Numbered from the stretch's first letter, positions 1 through 8,430 are shown. The stretch: DNA of 18,033 nucleotides from CAKSHC01 sp045631845 (GCA_045631845.1 JAZQVM010000048.1:1-18033); one strand, 5' to 3'. Numbers and translations: made by a program. The notes: generated by a model not told the origin, from the sequence alone.

Positions 1-15
1 CCGTCTCCGCCAAGG

Positions 16-45
16 ACTCCTTGAAGGTGTTATCCTTCAAGGAGT
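16..45. terminator. 12-bp hairpin at integrase end
   Basis: Perfect inverted repeat ACTCCTTGAAGG / CCTTCAAGGAGT (16-27 and 34-45) with a 6-base loop. On the plus strand it is followed by TTTTCTCTTTT, as in a Rho-independent terminator for transcription coming from the left. On the minus strand it lies 9 bases after the integrase stop but has no T-run behind it. It may mark the element's end, since integrase genes of this type usually sit next to the attachment site; no att core can be identified from one side alone. Confidence 0.6.
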
Positions 46-53
46 TTTCTCTT

Positions 54-863
54 TTATCCCAACGCTGAACCTATTGCCATTGCACTTGCTTTCTTGCTCT
101 CGCTATCGATGTGGCTATAAATGTTGGCGGTGGTTCCCATATCAGAGTGTCCAAGCCAATCCTGAATCATTTTCATCGGCACACCGTTTGCGAGAAAAAG
201 CGATGCGCAACTGTGTCGCAGGTCGTGAAAGCGTACAGGTTTTAATCCCTTTTCTTTCAGCACCACTTTGAAATGGTCGGTCACGTAGTTTGGTTTTATC
301 AGTTCACCGATTGCATCTACACAGATGTAGTCGGTGTATTTTTTGCAGTAGCCTCGGCGCATCACACGTTTCATTTCCTCTTGCTTTTCTTTTTCAGCAA
401 GGAGAACTTCTTCCACCTGCGGTATCAGAGGCAGTGTGCGGTAGGAAGATTTTGTTTTCATAACGTCCATACCGACCACGCCTTTGTCATTTTGCACCAC
501 CTTGTGATTAACGCTGACCGTCTTATTTTCAAAATCTATCGCCGACCATTTCAGTCCAAGCACTTCACTACGGCGGAGTCCATAGTAAGCAGCAAGGAAG
601 ATTACAATGTGTATCGGATCGTTCACCGTTTTATCAAGCAACTCTTTCAGCTCAGTGGCGTTATAATACTTGCCGATGTACTGTTGCGCCTTCGGTCTGT
701 CGGCTTGCTCAACGGGATTACTCGGTATCACTCTGCGCTTGACCGCCGACTTGAAAGCAAGATGCAACAGTGCGTGGTGGCGTTGAGCGGTGGTGCCTTT
801 GAGTCCGTCATTACGAATGCGAATGTAATAATCATTTATTTCATCACCCGTATCCGTTGTCCT
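54..863 (-). pseudogene. tyrosine integrase, N-terminus missing
   Basis: C-terminal two thirds of a Tn916/phage-type tyrosine recombinase. The reading frame is open from 863 but preceded by a TGA at 864-866, and it contains no ATG or GTG start; the first usable codon is a TTG at 767. Reading from 863 it gives the end of the core-binding domain (residues such as EINDYYIRIRNDGLKGTTAQ), then the whole catalytic domain. Counting from the TTG, the catalytic set is visible: R65 in GLRRSE, K106, H181 and R184 in HDLRH, H207 in WLGHS and Y217 in NIYSHI. About 100 residues of arm-binding and early core-binding domain are absent, while full-length relatives have roughly 380-400 residues. Only about 40 bases separate the frame from the sigma-like gene upstream. 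It most likely cannot excise an element. Family call is secure; loss of function is inferred from the missing N-terminus. Confidence 0.8.
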
Positions 864-900
864 TCACCTGTTTCCTCACTTAAAGGCTACAATTGTAACC

Positions 901-1404
901 CTATTTGAAAAATTGTTTTTTGAGCTTTGAAATTGCCGCTTTTACTGACTTAATTACAGCAGGATGTGTACATCCTTCTCTTTGGGCAATTTCTTCGTAA
1001 GTAAGACCGTCAAAGTAATACATCACAAGCCTACGGCGCTGTATTTCAGGCAGAGCCGCTATTGCCCGCCGTAACTGCTCGTTTTGTATTTCCGTGAAAG
1101 CGGCAATCTCCACACTTTCAATATCCGCAATGGCTCTTGTATGTAAAGCCACTTCGGTCAACTCGCTATGCTCGATGTGCCTGTCCCATTCATTAAGAAA
1201 AGAAAGGTCATCCAACTCAAAGCGGTCCAGTTGGTCAAATACCGCCTTATCGATCTCCATACAAATCTGAACGCCTTGTCCATCTTTGAAAGAAACATAA
1301 AAATGCGGAGTATCCGTATCAATGCCTACGCTAAAAATTTCGTAGGGGTTTGTCCTTGTCCTTTCTGCGGCAAGGACGGGGATCTTTTTTCGGACGGTAA
1401 ACAT
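901..1404 (-). CDS. sigma-70 region 4-like protein of mobile element
   Basis: Small sigma-factor-like regulator of the type carried by Tn916-like conjugative elements of Firmicutes, usually close to xis and int. The C-terminal half (about residues 108-165 from the chosen start) is a region-4 helix-turn-helix: a LPEIQRRRLVMYYFDGLTYE stretch followed by an EIAQREGCT recognition segment and a basic end KKQFFK. The N-terminal half contains the YEIFSVGIDTDT and LDRFELDDLSFLNEWDRH stretches I associate with these element proteins. The start is uncertain. The open frame reaches a TTG at 1428, but the AGGAGG site at 1418-1423 points to a downstream start, so I chose the ATG at 1404. A competing ATG at 1408 has better spacing but opens a different 25-codon frame, so the original 5' end may have suffered a small indel. 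With the integrase it forms an element remnant. Confidence 0.75.
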   Translation of the reverse strand: MFTVRKKIPVLAAERTRTNPYEIFSVGIDTDTPHFYVSFKDGQGVQICMEIDKAVFDQLDRFELDDLSFLNEWDRHIEHSELTEVALHTRAIADIESVEIAAFTEIQNEQLRRAIAALPEIQRRRLVMYYFDGLTYEEIAQREGCTHPAVIKSVKAAISKLKKQFFK

Positions 1405-1421
1405 CCATTTATATTTTCCTC

Positions 1422-1457
1422 CTGTCAAGTGATTTTCAATTTAAAAATCACCGACAG
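1422..1457 (-). promoter_or_regulatory. leader hairpin next to sigma-like gene RBS
   Basis: On the minus strand GTGATTTT pairs with AAAATCAC (8 bp), and an outer CTGTC/GACAG helix runs directly into the AGGAGG ribosome site at 1418-1423. Such a fold could limit ribosome access, but this is inferred from base pairing only. Confidence 0.35.
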
Positions 1458-1668
1458 GTGGATCATGACAGCCGACACTATATCGACACACATGAAAACA
1501 GACAAAGAGAGGCTGACCGTCACAACCACATTGAGCTATAACGATCGGGGAATTTTTATTTATACATTCAAACGCATAATACTTGCGTTTTTATTGATGC
1601 CTCCAATTGATACGGAAAATTACCGACCTCATAAATATCTCCTTAATACTAATATCCTGTGTTTTGTC

Positions 1669-1708
1669 AAAAAAGGCGAGCAGTTACCCAACTGAGTAAT
1701 TGCTCGCC
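1669..1708 (-). terminator. Rho-independent terminator of enzyme operon
   Basis: On the minus strand, GGCGAGCAATTAC pairs with GTAACTGCTCGCC (13 bp including one G-U wobble, 8-base loop) and is followed by six T residues (complement of 1669-1674). It lies about 320 bases after the GH3 stop and is the first canonical terminator downstream of the enzyme genes. On the plus strand the stem is followed by TTAACTCTTTTT, so it could also work weakly in that direction. Confidence 0.8.
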
Positions 1709-1863
1709 TTAACTCTTTTTACAACTTATCTTCGCTAATCATTTATTTAGCTCATGTGATACAGAAAATATAAAATAACTAATTCAAAACCTTTTTCAAG
1801 GAATCTTATATGTGGACTGACGCTAACGATAATGTCTGCATTATTTTCACATAAAGCCAACTC

Positions 1864-1934
1864 AACTGCGGCATCCGTTCAGAACGACGGACGAAACGGA
1901 GGAGCACCAAACCCGCCGTCGAGATGCCGCAGTT
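1864..1934. other. two-helix inverted-repeat structure, unassigned
   Basis: AACTGCGGCATC (1864-1875) is perfectly complementary to GATGCCGCAGTT (1923-1934). Inside the 47-base interval a second perfect 6-bp helix, CGACGG/CCGTCG (1885-1890 and 1916-1921), can form. On the plus strand the outer stem is followed by TTTT, which is terminator-like; on the minus strand there is no T-run. It may be a small structured RNA, an extended terminator or an element end. I do not recognise it as a known riboswitch. Confidence 0.5.
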
Positions 1935-2027
1935 TTACAGATTATACTGTATTAGAATCGCAGATTAGTGCAACTTTCTGCGCTGTGTTGCTTGCTTGGT
2001 AGGAATACACTATGCGTTGTTTTCTCA

Positions 2028-3590
2028 TTAATCCAAACAAATATTTACTGGGCTATCCTCAGTAAAGGGCACTTCGCCGTAGAGGGCACGGACAAAGCCG
2101 ACCACGCTGTCCTCCATCATGGAATAGGCATTAACTACCGTTTGCGAGCGCTCAAAATACTGCTCGACAAAATAGGGACTGCCGAAGGATACGGTAACCG
2201 CCTTATCCCGTGGCACCCTCCATGCACCGGAGATAAACCGAGTCCGTTCAGCAGAAAAATCAATCGGACCTACCGGTCGGAAGGAGCGGCTATAAAAAGC
2301 ATAAATAATCAAGTCACAATTCTTTGCATCCCGATCAAAGTTAACACCCGGCGTCGGTTTGGCTCCCGTCGGCAAGACCTGCAGATGGGTCACCTGCGCC
2401 CCGCGCTTCTCCAGTTCCTTTTCCAGCTGTTCCATGGCAGGCAAGGCTTGGGTATGGTTGACTGTTGAGCAAAGCAGCACCTTTTTCGGTGCCGATTTCA
2501 GCGGCAACAAGCCCGTCTCATTTTTCACCAACGTAATGGACTGCTCCCCTACCCGACGTCCCACATCCTTGACGTAGGCTTTTTCCTGCTCGGTCAGTTC
2601 GGGATAGGTATCATCGGCTGGAATATATTTATCCTTAATGGCTTGGATACGGGCAATAGCATCATCTAAGCGCGACATAGGGATCTCGCCACTTTCAATA
2701 GCCGCCACTACCGCATCAATATACGCATCGGTAGGCCACAAAATCAGGTCGCAACCGGCGGCAAAGCAGGCCACCTCCGCCTCGGTCTTGGTTTCAAAAT
2801 ACCCGTTAAAGCCGCCCATGTTTGTGGCATCCGAAACAACGACACCCTTAAATCCCATCTCGCCCTTGAGCAGGTCGGTCATCAGCTTTTTTGAAAGGGT
2901 AGCCGGCATCTTATCACCCGTATAGGCAGGCAGGGCAATATGCCCCGGCATAATCATGGACACGTCGGCGTCAATCATGGCTTGGAATACCCGTCCGTAG
3001 GTGGCTCTCCACTCATCCATCGGCAGGGAGTTTACGGTGGTGATCAAATGCTGATCCCGCCAGTCCACGCCATCGCCGGGGAAATGCTTAGCACAAGCGC
3101 CCAAGCCGTTGTCCTGCATCCCTTGAATGACGGCACGCAGTAGCGGTATAGCACGGTCGGCATCATCGGAAATGCCTCGCACATTCACCAAAGGATTACG
3201 CCAGTTGAGATTCAGGTCACAAACGGGCGAAAAGGTGGTGTTTGCCCCCGTGGTTTTGGCTTCCATAGCGGTAGCCTTGCCGTACTCATACGCCAGCTTT
3301 TCATCGTTGGCACAACCAAGGCTCATCATATACGGGAAAGGAGTTAATCCCTTAATCATCATACCGCAGCCGTTTTCAAAGTCGGACATGACCAGCGGAC
3401 GCACCGCCATATTGTTGCGGTATTTGGTCACCGTTTCCCGCATAGCGGCTACACCGTCCTCGACCTCGGTAATAATTTGGGCGCCGATAAACACGCCGCC
3501 CACCGGCTCGTCAACAAACCGATCCTTGTTATGTAAAATAATGGCGGTCTGCGCCACTTTTTCCCGCAGAGAAAGGGTTGACAGGTCCAT
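2028..3590 (-). CDS. GH3 glycosidase, beta-N-acetylhexosaminidase-like
   Basis: A 520-residue glycoside hydrolase family 3 enzyme with two domains: a TIM barrel (about residues 1-330) and an alpha/beta sandwich (about 345-520). KHFPGDG at 168-174, followed by the D179-x-H181 pair, is the NagZ-type signature in which the Asp/His dyad acts as acid/base. SDATNM at 253-258 places the nucleophile at D254. These features favour a beta-N-acetylhexosaminidase or a related phosphorylase-like enzyme over a classical beta-glucosidase, though GH3 specificity is hard to predict. There is no signal peptide, so it should act in the cytoplasm on imported oligosaccharides. An AGGAGG site overlaps the end of the upstream dehydrogenase gene, whose stop lies 2 bases before this ATG, so the two are translationally coupled. 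It is the last gene before the terminator at 1675-1708. Confidence 0.88.
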   Translation of the reverse strand: MDLSTLSLREKVAQTAIILHNKDRFVDEPVGGVFIGAQIITEVEDGVAAMRETVTKYRNNMAVRPLVMSDFENGCGMMIKGLTPFPYMMSLGCANDEKLAYEYGKATAMEAKTTGANTTFSPVCDLNLNWRNPLVNVRGISDDADRAIPLLRAVIQGMQDNGLGACAKHFPGDGVDWRDQHLITTVNSLPMDEWRATYGRVFQAMIDADVSMIMPGHIALPAYTGDKMPATLSKKLMTDLLKGEMGFKGVVVSDATNMGGFNGYFETKTEAEVACFAAGCDLILWPTDAYIDAVVAAIESGEIPMSRLDDAIARIQAIKDKYIPADDTYPELTEQEKAYVKDVGRRVGEQSITLVKNETGLLPLKSAPKKVLLCSTVNHTQALPAMEQLEKELEKRGAQVTHLQVLPTGAKPTPGVNFDRDAKNCDLIIYAFYSRSFRPVGPIDFSAERTRFISGAWRVPRDKAVTVSFGSPYFVEQYFERSQTVVNAYSMMEDSVVGFVRALYGEVPFTEDSPVNICLD

Positions 3591-3592
3591 CT

Positions 3593-4405
3593 TTAACCCT
3601 CCTGCTCGGCCATATAGCGGCGCTTGAGGTCGTTAAGGATCTGCGGGTAGAGCTGGCAGGACATACCGCCGTCCACCATAATCTCGGCACCCGTGATATT
3701 CTTCGACTCATCCGAACCCAAGAACCACGCCGCATTGGCAATATCCTCAAAGTCCGAGATATCTCCGATCGGCGTTAAGGTACCGTTTACGATCTGCTTG
3801 TTGCCCATCTGCACCCAACGGTCGGTCTTGATGGTGCCGGGCAGAACCACGTTGGAGCGAATTCCATACGAACCCAAATCAATGGCCAACGCCTTGGACA
3901 TAGAATTGATGCCACCTTTGGAGGTGGAATAGGCGGTGCGGTTGGGGATGGCACGGTAAGCGGTATTGGAAGAGATAAATACAATGGCACCCTTCCCCTG
4001 CTCCTTCATGCGCAGGGCGGCTTGGCGGATGATCATAAAGTTCCACACCAGATTGGTCTTGAACACACCGGCAAACTCCTCAATATCCACCGTCAGCGGA
4101 TCGAGTCCTTTGGCGGGATCGGAGCCAAAGCCCATGTTGGCGGCATTGAGCACCACCGTTTCCACAAAACGACCCGTTTCGTCGATCTTCTGAAAGGTGT
4201 CGATGACCTCTTCCTCGGTTTCCTTGCACAGACCGAAGCCCATGGCAAACACGCCGTATTTCTTGGCCACCTCATCGGCCGCCGCCTGCGCACGCACCGC
4301 ATCACGACTGGTAATAAATACATCATAGCCTTCTTTAGCAAAACGCTCGGCACAGGCCAGACCGCTACCCACGGTAGCGCCGGTTACAAATACTGCTTTT
4401 TTCAT
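3593..4405 (-). CDS. short-chain dehydrogenase/reductase (SDR)
   Basis: A 270-residue classical SDR that should oxidise or reduce a hydroxyl group using NAD(P)H. The Rossmann fold starts at the N-terminus with TGATVGSG (8-15). NAAN follows at 87-90, S145/S146 supplies the catalytic serine, and Y159-x-x-x-K163 in YSTSK is the active-site pair; N118 in KTNLVW completes the tetrad. PGTIKTD (189-195) and the DGG near the C-terminus are typical of the family. The protein is slightly longer than the usual 250 residues through a C-terminal extension. It starts 10 bases after the dehydratase stop and nearly touches the GH3 gene. In this context it could oxidise a sugar or sugar acid; the exact substrate cannot be read from sequence. 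Confidence 0.9.
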   Translation of the reverse strand: MKKAVFVTGATVGSGLACAERFAKEGYDVFITSRDAVRAQAAADEVAKKYGVFAMGFGLCKETEEEVIDTFQKIDETGRFVETVVLNAANMGFGSDPAKGLDPLTVDIEEFAGVFKTNLVWNFMIIRQAALRMKEQGKGAIVFISSNTAYRAIPNRTAYSTSKGGINSMSKALAIDLGSYGIRSNVVLPGTIKTDRWVQMGNKQIVNGTLTPIGDISDFEDIANAAWFLGSDESKNITGAEIMVDGGMSCQLYPQILNDLKRRYMAEQEG

Positions 4406-4415
4406 TTTCTTAACC

Positions 4416-5576
4416 TCAAAAATAAAATTTCGACTCAGGGGGACGGATATCGGTCAATGCACCGGTATAATGACGAAGCGTGTGGGGCTTATAGGGATGA
4501 GCCAAGCAGGCCTCCTCATCAATTTCGATTCCCAGACCCGGCTTATCGGGCACATCGATATAGCCGTCTTTATAGGTCAGCGCCTCGTCGGTCACATCGG
4601 CACGCCACGGCACGTCGGAATACATGATCTCCAGTATGGAGAAGTTGGGGGTGCAGGCCGCCAGTTGCAAGGTAGCGGCGTTGGCCACAGGACCCGACGG
4701 ATTGTGCGGTGCGAAAGGAATGTAGTAGGTATCGGCTACCGCGGCAATCTTTTTCAGTTCCATGATACCGCCCGCATGGCTGATGTCGGGCTGGATATAG
4801 TCGGCCGCCCGCATTTCAAACAGATCGCGATACTGCTTGAGATTATACAGGCGTTCACCCGCCGAAATAGGCACGGGCGATTTATCCCGTACGGCCTTGA
4901 GGGCTTCCAGACTGTCGGGCGGGGTGGGCTCTTCAAACCACATGGGCTTGAACGGCTCCAACTCCTTGGCAATCTTAATGCCGGTCGGCACATTAAAGCG
5001 GCCGTGACCTTCGATGAGCAGGTCAACCTTCGGGCCTACTGCCTGCCGCACGGCATCCACGCAACGCAAGGCCACATCTAAATCGTGATTGGAAATCTCC
5101 AGATAAGATTTGCCAAACGGATCCCATTTCATGGCCGTCACGCCACGCTGAACGGCGATCTTGGCCTTCTCGCCAAACTCTTCGGGGGTTTTGGCGCCGG
5201 CAAACCAGCCGTTGACGTAGATGCGCACCTTATCGTTGGCCTTACCGCCCAATAATTGATATACCGGTACGCCCAGTGCTTTGCCCTTGATATCCCAAAG
5301 TGCCATTTCAACGGCCGACAAGGCGCTCATCAGCACGGGACCGCAGCGCCAATAAGAGTCACGGTACACATCGTGGGTGATACGCTCGATGTTATGCGGA
5401 TCCAGTCCCGTGATGGCTTCCTTGATGTGCTCAACGGCACCCAGAAACGCCTTTTCCTTGTATTCGAGCGTACCCTCGCCTACACCGCTGATGCCCTCGT
5501 CGGTATACACCTTGACAAAGACCCAGTTGGTACGGAAGCAATCGACCACAAAGGTTTTAATGTCGGTAATTTTCAT
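4416..5576 (-). CDS. enolase-superfamily sugar-acid dehydratase
   Basis: A 386-residue mandelate racemase/muconate lactonizing enzyme family protein, closest in pattern to galactonate/gluconate-type dehydratases, which remove water from an aldonic acid to give a 2-keto-3-deoxy acid. An N-terminal capping domain (1-120) precedes a (beta/alpha)7-beta barrel. Likely magnesium ligands are E189 (in IEGHGR), E215 or E216 (FEEP) and E241 (GER). H191 could act as acid. H291 (PHNPSGP) pairs with D264 (QPD) as the His-Asp base, and E316 lies at the end of the barrel. K150 in KWDPFG occupies the usual barrel lysine position. The ATG overlaps the upstream lactonase stop (TGATG), so the two are co-translated, consistent with lactone opening followed by dehydration. 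The substrate stereochemistry is unknown. Confidence 0.88.
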   Translation of the reverse strand: MKITDIKTFVVDCFRTNWVFVKVYTDEGISGVGEGTLEYKEKAFLGAVEHIKEAITGLDPHNIERITHDVYRDSYWRCGPVLMSALSAVEMALWDIKGKALGVPVYQLLGGKANDKVRIYVNGWFAGAKTPEEFGEKAKIAVQRGVTAMKWDPFGKSYLEISNHDLDVALRCVDAVRQAVGPKVDLLIEGHGRFNVPTGIKIAKELEPFKPMWFEEPTPPDSLEALKAVRDKSPVPISAGERLYNLKQYRDLFEMRAADYIQPDISHAGGIMELKKIAAVADTYYIPFAPHNPSGPVANAATLQLAACTPNFSILEIMYSDVPWRADVTDEALTYKDGYIDVPDKPGLGIEIDEEACLAHPYKPHTLRHYTGALTDIRPPESKFYF

Positions 5577-6253
5577 CAGTTTATCTCCGTTTCTTTATAT
5601 ACTGTCAGCACCTTTTTGTTCTGACAGGAAAATTCATTCGGATCGATCTCGTCCATCATACCCACATGGATGGGCACCGCAAGCTTAGCCTTACTGTCCT
5701 TGGCCAGGCGGGCGGCATCGGTCATGTTCATGTTATTGCCTACGCCGTTGATAGGCAGGAAGATCACGTCGATATTATCCGGCAAGGCGTTGAGCAATTT
5801 CCGGCTATATAACGTATCGCCCGTGATATAGACCGTCTTGCCCTCGGCTTCAATAAGCAATCCGATGGCGTAGGGGTCGCTATGCACGGCAGGCACCGCC
5901 GTAAATTTCACATCCCCTTGCGTCCATTCGGTACCCGAATCAAACAACACGTAGTTATGCTTTCCGCCAATCGCTCTGGCTTTCTGCCAACAGCCGTTGG
6001 GCGCCAACACCAAAAATCCTTTATCTTGCCTAAGATAACGTTCAGCCGATTCGGGATCGTAGTGATCGAGATGATCGTGGGTAAAGATCAGCACGTCCGG
6101 CTCGATGTCAAAAACACTCTCGTCAACGGGTATCCGTCTGGATTTGGAAGAATCGATTTTCCCTACCGAATCGGTCAGGTACGGATCGATTATGATTTTC
6201 AGTCCGCCCATCTGCAAATACAGTCCGGCTTGACCTAACCAAGTTACTTTCAT
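5576..6253 (-). CDS. UlaG-like metallo-beta-lactamase-fold hydrolase
   Basis: A 225-residue metallo-beta-lactamase-fold protein of the UlaG (L-ascorbate-6-phosphate lactonase)/COG2220 type. The metal motif HDHLDH spans 59-64, with H124 (PAVHSD), D146 (TGDT) and H196 (PIHVG) as further ligands; the early WLGQAGLYL and IDPYLTD motifs also fit. The frame stays open upstream to 6436, but GAGGAAAAGCGT precedes the ATG at 6253 and the protein begins there with the conserved MKVTWLGQAG, so I chose this start. It begins 22 bases after the truncated glycosidase stop and overlaps the dehydratase start by one base. Given the neighbours, ring opening of a sugar lactone is the natural guess; the fold also covers other hydrolases. 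Confidence 0.85.
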   Translation of the reverse strand: MKVTWLGQAGLYLQMGGLKIIIDPYLTDSVGKIDSSKSRRIPVDESVFDIEPDVLIFTHDHLDHYDPESAERYLRQDKGFLVLAPNGCWQKARAIGGKHNYVLFDSGTEWTQGDVKFTAVPAVHSDPYAIGLLIEAEGKTVYITGDTLYSRKLLNALPDNIDVIFLPINGVGNNMNMTDAARLAKDSKAKLAVPIHVGMMDEIDPNEFSCQNKKVLTVYKETEIN

Positions 6254-6275
6254 ACGCTTTTCCTCAAAAATAAAC

Positions 6276-7379
6276 TTATTTAACCACATAACATTTGGTG
6301 GTTTGCGGCTCAAAGTGCACGGTGGTACCCTTGGGACCAATGGTAATGGTTTCGCCCGTGAAATGCTCCACAAAGGTCTGCTCCTGCGGGCGATACAGGG
6401 TAATATCTCCGCCCTGAATTGAATACACACACTCAAAAGAGGCGTTGGTGTAGATCACGGTAGGCTGATCGGCATACATAAAGATGTCGGCATACTCGTA
6501 AATCTTTCTGAGCACCTCGGTCGGAATAGGGGCAACGGCGCAGAAGGCATCAAAACTGCCGTCGGGACGGAACTTGAGTCCTACTGCCGGCTTGCCATTC
6601 TCCTTAAAGCGACCAAGAACCACATCCAGATTTTCTGCATAGAAGACGGGGCCTAACTGATGCCACTTGCTATAATCCTGTGTGGTAATATAATGACAAT
6701 CGCCCGGTTTATTTTCATTGTTCAGGTCGAAACTTACTCCGCAAGCCTCAACCGTATTATCCGCCAACGCACAACGGTGCAATTTAATATCCGTTAACGC
6801 CTCCATCGCTACTTCCGAGAATCCCTCGTCGGTAATATAACCGGGAGCATGGGCAAAGAACAGGTTCTTACCCGCATCCCGAAGTTGTGCCACCTTATCC
6901 TTCAACTCCTCATCCGGCGCAAAAATGGTGGGGAAAAGGTAAAGCTTATACTTATCGGTTTCGGGATAGAGAAACAGGTCACGAGCCAAGCGCATATCCC
7001 ACGGAGCGCCGGCATTATTCAGCGGCATGTTCTGGTGCTTAACCATAGGATAGCGGCTGGCCGTTTCCAGATAATAGGGCGAGCGCTGATCGACCACCTC
7101 AACGACTTCCGAAAGATTGGAGTTATCCATGGTCAACAGTTTGTTCTGCAAATCGTGAATGTCAGACAACTCCTGCATCAATACGGGATCGTCATAATAG
7201 CCCGAGAACATATCAAACCACCAATAGCCCATGCCCTTAGCTATGGAAATACCCGCCTCACGGCGCAGATACATCTTGGTCTGATCGGCACAGGTGAACT
7301 CCTCGGCATGCTCCAGTTCTTTGTTGTTACAATATTGAGCATCCCATCGGAAATCGTCTTCAAATGCATGCCCCTTCTC
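6276..7379 (-). pseudogene. GH42-like glycosidase, 5'-truncated
   Basis: C-terminal half of a clan GH-A glycosidase related to GH42 beta-galactosidases. The frame is open from 7379 (after a TAA at 7380-7382) to 6276, about 367 codons, but the first in-frame ATG is at 7274, and family members usually have 650 or more residues. What remains is the end of the TIM barrel (EDDFRW, YLRREAG, then the aromatic MGYWWFDMFSGYYDD strand). A GATase-like trimerisation domain follows (YLFPTIFAPDEELKDKVAQL), then a C-terminal beta domain with IYTNASFE. The catalytic acid/base and most of the barrel are gone. Homologous-looking sequence continues upstream of the ATG, which argues for truncation and not for a short native gene. 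The frame abuts the nucleoside hydrolase stop (7384-7386), so the lost 5' part was probably replaced when that gene arrived. A shortened protein could still be made, but without hydrolase activity. Confidence 0.7.
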
Positions 7380-7383
7380 TTAC

Positions 7384-8283
7384 TCAAGTCAACGTATTAA
7401 ATAAATCTTCAAACAGCAAATCTCGATTCACATGATAGATATACTGAATCGGCCGATCTCCCTGCTGCACATACTTCCCTTCATCTGTCGGCATAGGCAC
7501 AATCTCATGGCGATACTTCGCAAACCGTCCGCCATCGCACAACCAAGACACCGCCGTTACATCCCAAATCACACGAGTCCATGGCTTCCCTTTTGCGTAA
7601 GATTCCGCCTCCGTTACCGTTGAATGGATCAAGTAATCACATAATTCATTTTTACCACCGAGCCAGTATTTCAATTCACATTCACTAGTCCGAAACACAT
7701 CCACTACGCCCACACATGGGAACATAACAACCGGTGCACCACTGCCAAACACGACCCGTGCGGCCGGATAATCCTGCTTCATGTTAAACTCGTCGATGTC
7801 CGTACGATGCAAGGCGCTACCGCCCAACCACACAATAACTACACGTTCCGCCATTGACGGATCCATAATCAACGCCGAAGCGATATTCGTAATGGCGCCA
7901 ATTGCAACAACATATAGTGGATTTTGTGCAGAGTAATTATTTGATAATTCTATTAATTTTCTTGCTGCCTCCGAATCAACTGCCGTCTTCTCATCCGGAA
8001 GATATGCAGTCGATCCCCGATATGTAGGCACCTGCTCCCCCATCAAGTTCTGTAGTTTCAGAATCTCTTGATAGCTAAGCTCCATACCCTCAGCAGGCGT
8101 TTTTACACGAGAATTAAAAAAAGGAGCAGCAAGAAAGGCTAGAGCATGAATGTGCTTTTTTTTCCTTAAAAAATATGAGATAGCATATTGGTCATCTATT
8201 TCATTATAGGCATCGGTATCCAGTACAGCATCAACCTTGCCAGCCGGCGGAAGCAAATTCTTCAGATATTGTTCTTGTTTCAT
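7384..8283 (-). CDS. inosine/uridine-preferring nucleoside hydrolase family protein
   Basis: A 299-residue nucleoside hydrolase (IUNH family), which cleaves N-ribosidic bonds to ribose and base. The N-terminal calcium/ribose site is DTDAYNEIDD at 22-31, a common variant of DTDPGxDD. IGAITNIA occurs at 128-135, EFNMKQDYPAA at 165-175, and W240-D241-V242 supplies the last calcium ligand. No signal peptide is visible. AAAGGAGAATTATC gives a good ribosome site before the ATG at 8283. The gene is clearly more AT-rich than its neighbours: 7921-7980 has 18 G+C of 60, against 32 of 60 at 4921-4980. It sits directly against a glycosidase that lost its 5' half. Both facts suggest later acquisition. Its role in a sugar locus is unclear; some family members act on non-nucleoside ribosides. 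Confidence 0.88.
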   Translation of the reverse strand: MKQEQYLKNLLPPAGKVDAVLDTDAYNEIDDQYAISYFLRKKKHIHALAFLAAPFFNSRVKTPAEGMELSYQEILKLQNLMGEQVPTYRGSTAYLPDEKTAVDSEAARKLIELSNNYSAQNPLYVVAIGAITNIASALIMDPSMAERVVIVWLGGSALHRTDIDEFNMKQDYPAARVVFGSGAPVVMFPCVGVVDVFRTSECELKYWLGGKNELCDYLIHSTVTEAESYAKGKPWTRVIWDVTAVSWLCDGGRFAKYRHEIVPMPTDEGKYVQQGDRPIQYIYHVNRDLLFEDLFNTLT

Positions 8284-8337
8284 GATAATTCTCCTTTTTC
8301 TTTGTCTTGCTCACGCTATATGAAACATCCTGTATTC

Positions 8338-8430
8338 CTAATGATATCCACTAACACTAAGTCGATTAACTGGTTGGTTGTCAACCGCGCTTTCGTAATT
8401 TAAAGTAAATCCAATGTTTATTGTTCTCAT
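8338..8430 (-). other. 30-codon open frame, possible gene remnant
   Basis: Begins with ATG at 8430 after AAGAAGGTGT, 13 bases downstream of the isomerase stop, and reads MRTINIGFTLNYESAV and onward before TAG at 8338-8340. The product resembles no family I know. It may be the surviving 5' end of a gene displaced by the nucleoside hydrolase, or chance coding. The surrounding stretch 8284-8443 holds no other gene. Confidence 0.3.

Larger units (their letters stand above)
1458..2027. other. intergenic region with several hairpins
   Basis: About 570 bases without a supportable gene, separating the mobile-element remnant from the enzyme operon. It holds a 7-bp AAACGCA/TGCGTTT hairpin (1570-1590), the operon terminator (1675-1708), a two-helix structure (1864-1934) and a 6-bp CGCAGA/TCTGCG hairpin (1959-1982). 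The stretch 1711-1860 is AT-rich and I see nothing definite in it. The boundary of the integrated element probably falls here. Confidence 0.6.

Noticed and set aside
4022..4627. Plus-strand 201-codon open frame across the SDR/dehydratase junction
   Set aside because: It is antisense to two secure genes, and its composition (His/Arg-rich) is typical of a shadow frame.
6262..6274. 13-base identity (CCTCAAAAATAAA) before both the lactonase and the SDR start codons (also 4414-4426)
   Set aside because: In both places it combines a ribosome site with AT-rich sequence at the end of the preceding gene; convergence explains it without invoking a repeat element.
6254..6436. N-terminal extension of the UlaG-like frame
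   Set aside because: The extra 61 codons overlap the glycosidase frame, look non-protein-like (Pro/Arg/Cys-rich), and a ribosome site with the conserved MKVTWLGQAG start is at 6253.
8376..8386. TTGACA-like -35 inside palindrome GGTTGTCAACC upstream of the nucleoside hydrolase
   Set aside because: No acceptable -10 box occurs 16-18 bases downstream (best is CTTAGT/TTAGTG), and an 11-bp palindrome alone is weak evidence for an operator.
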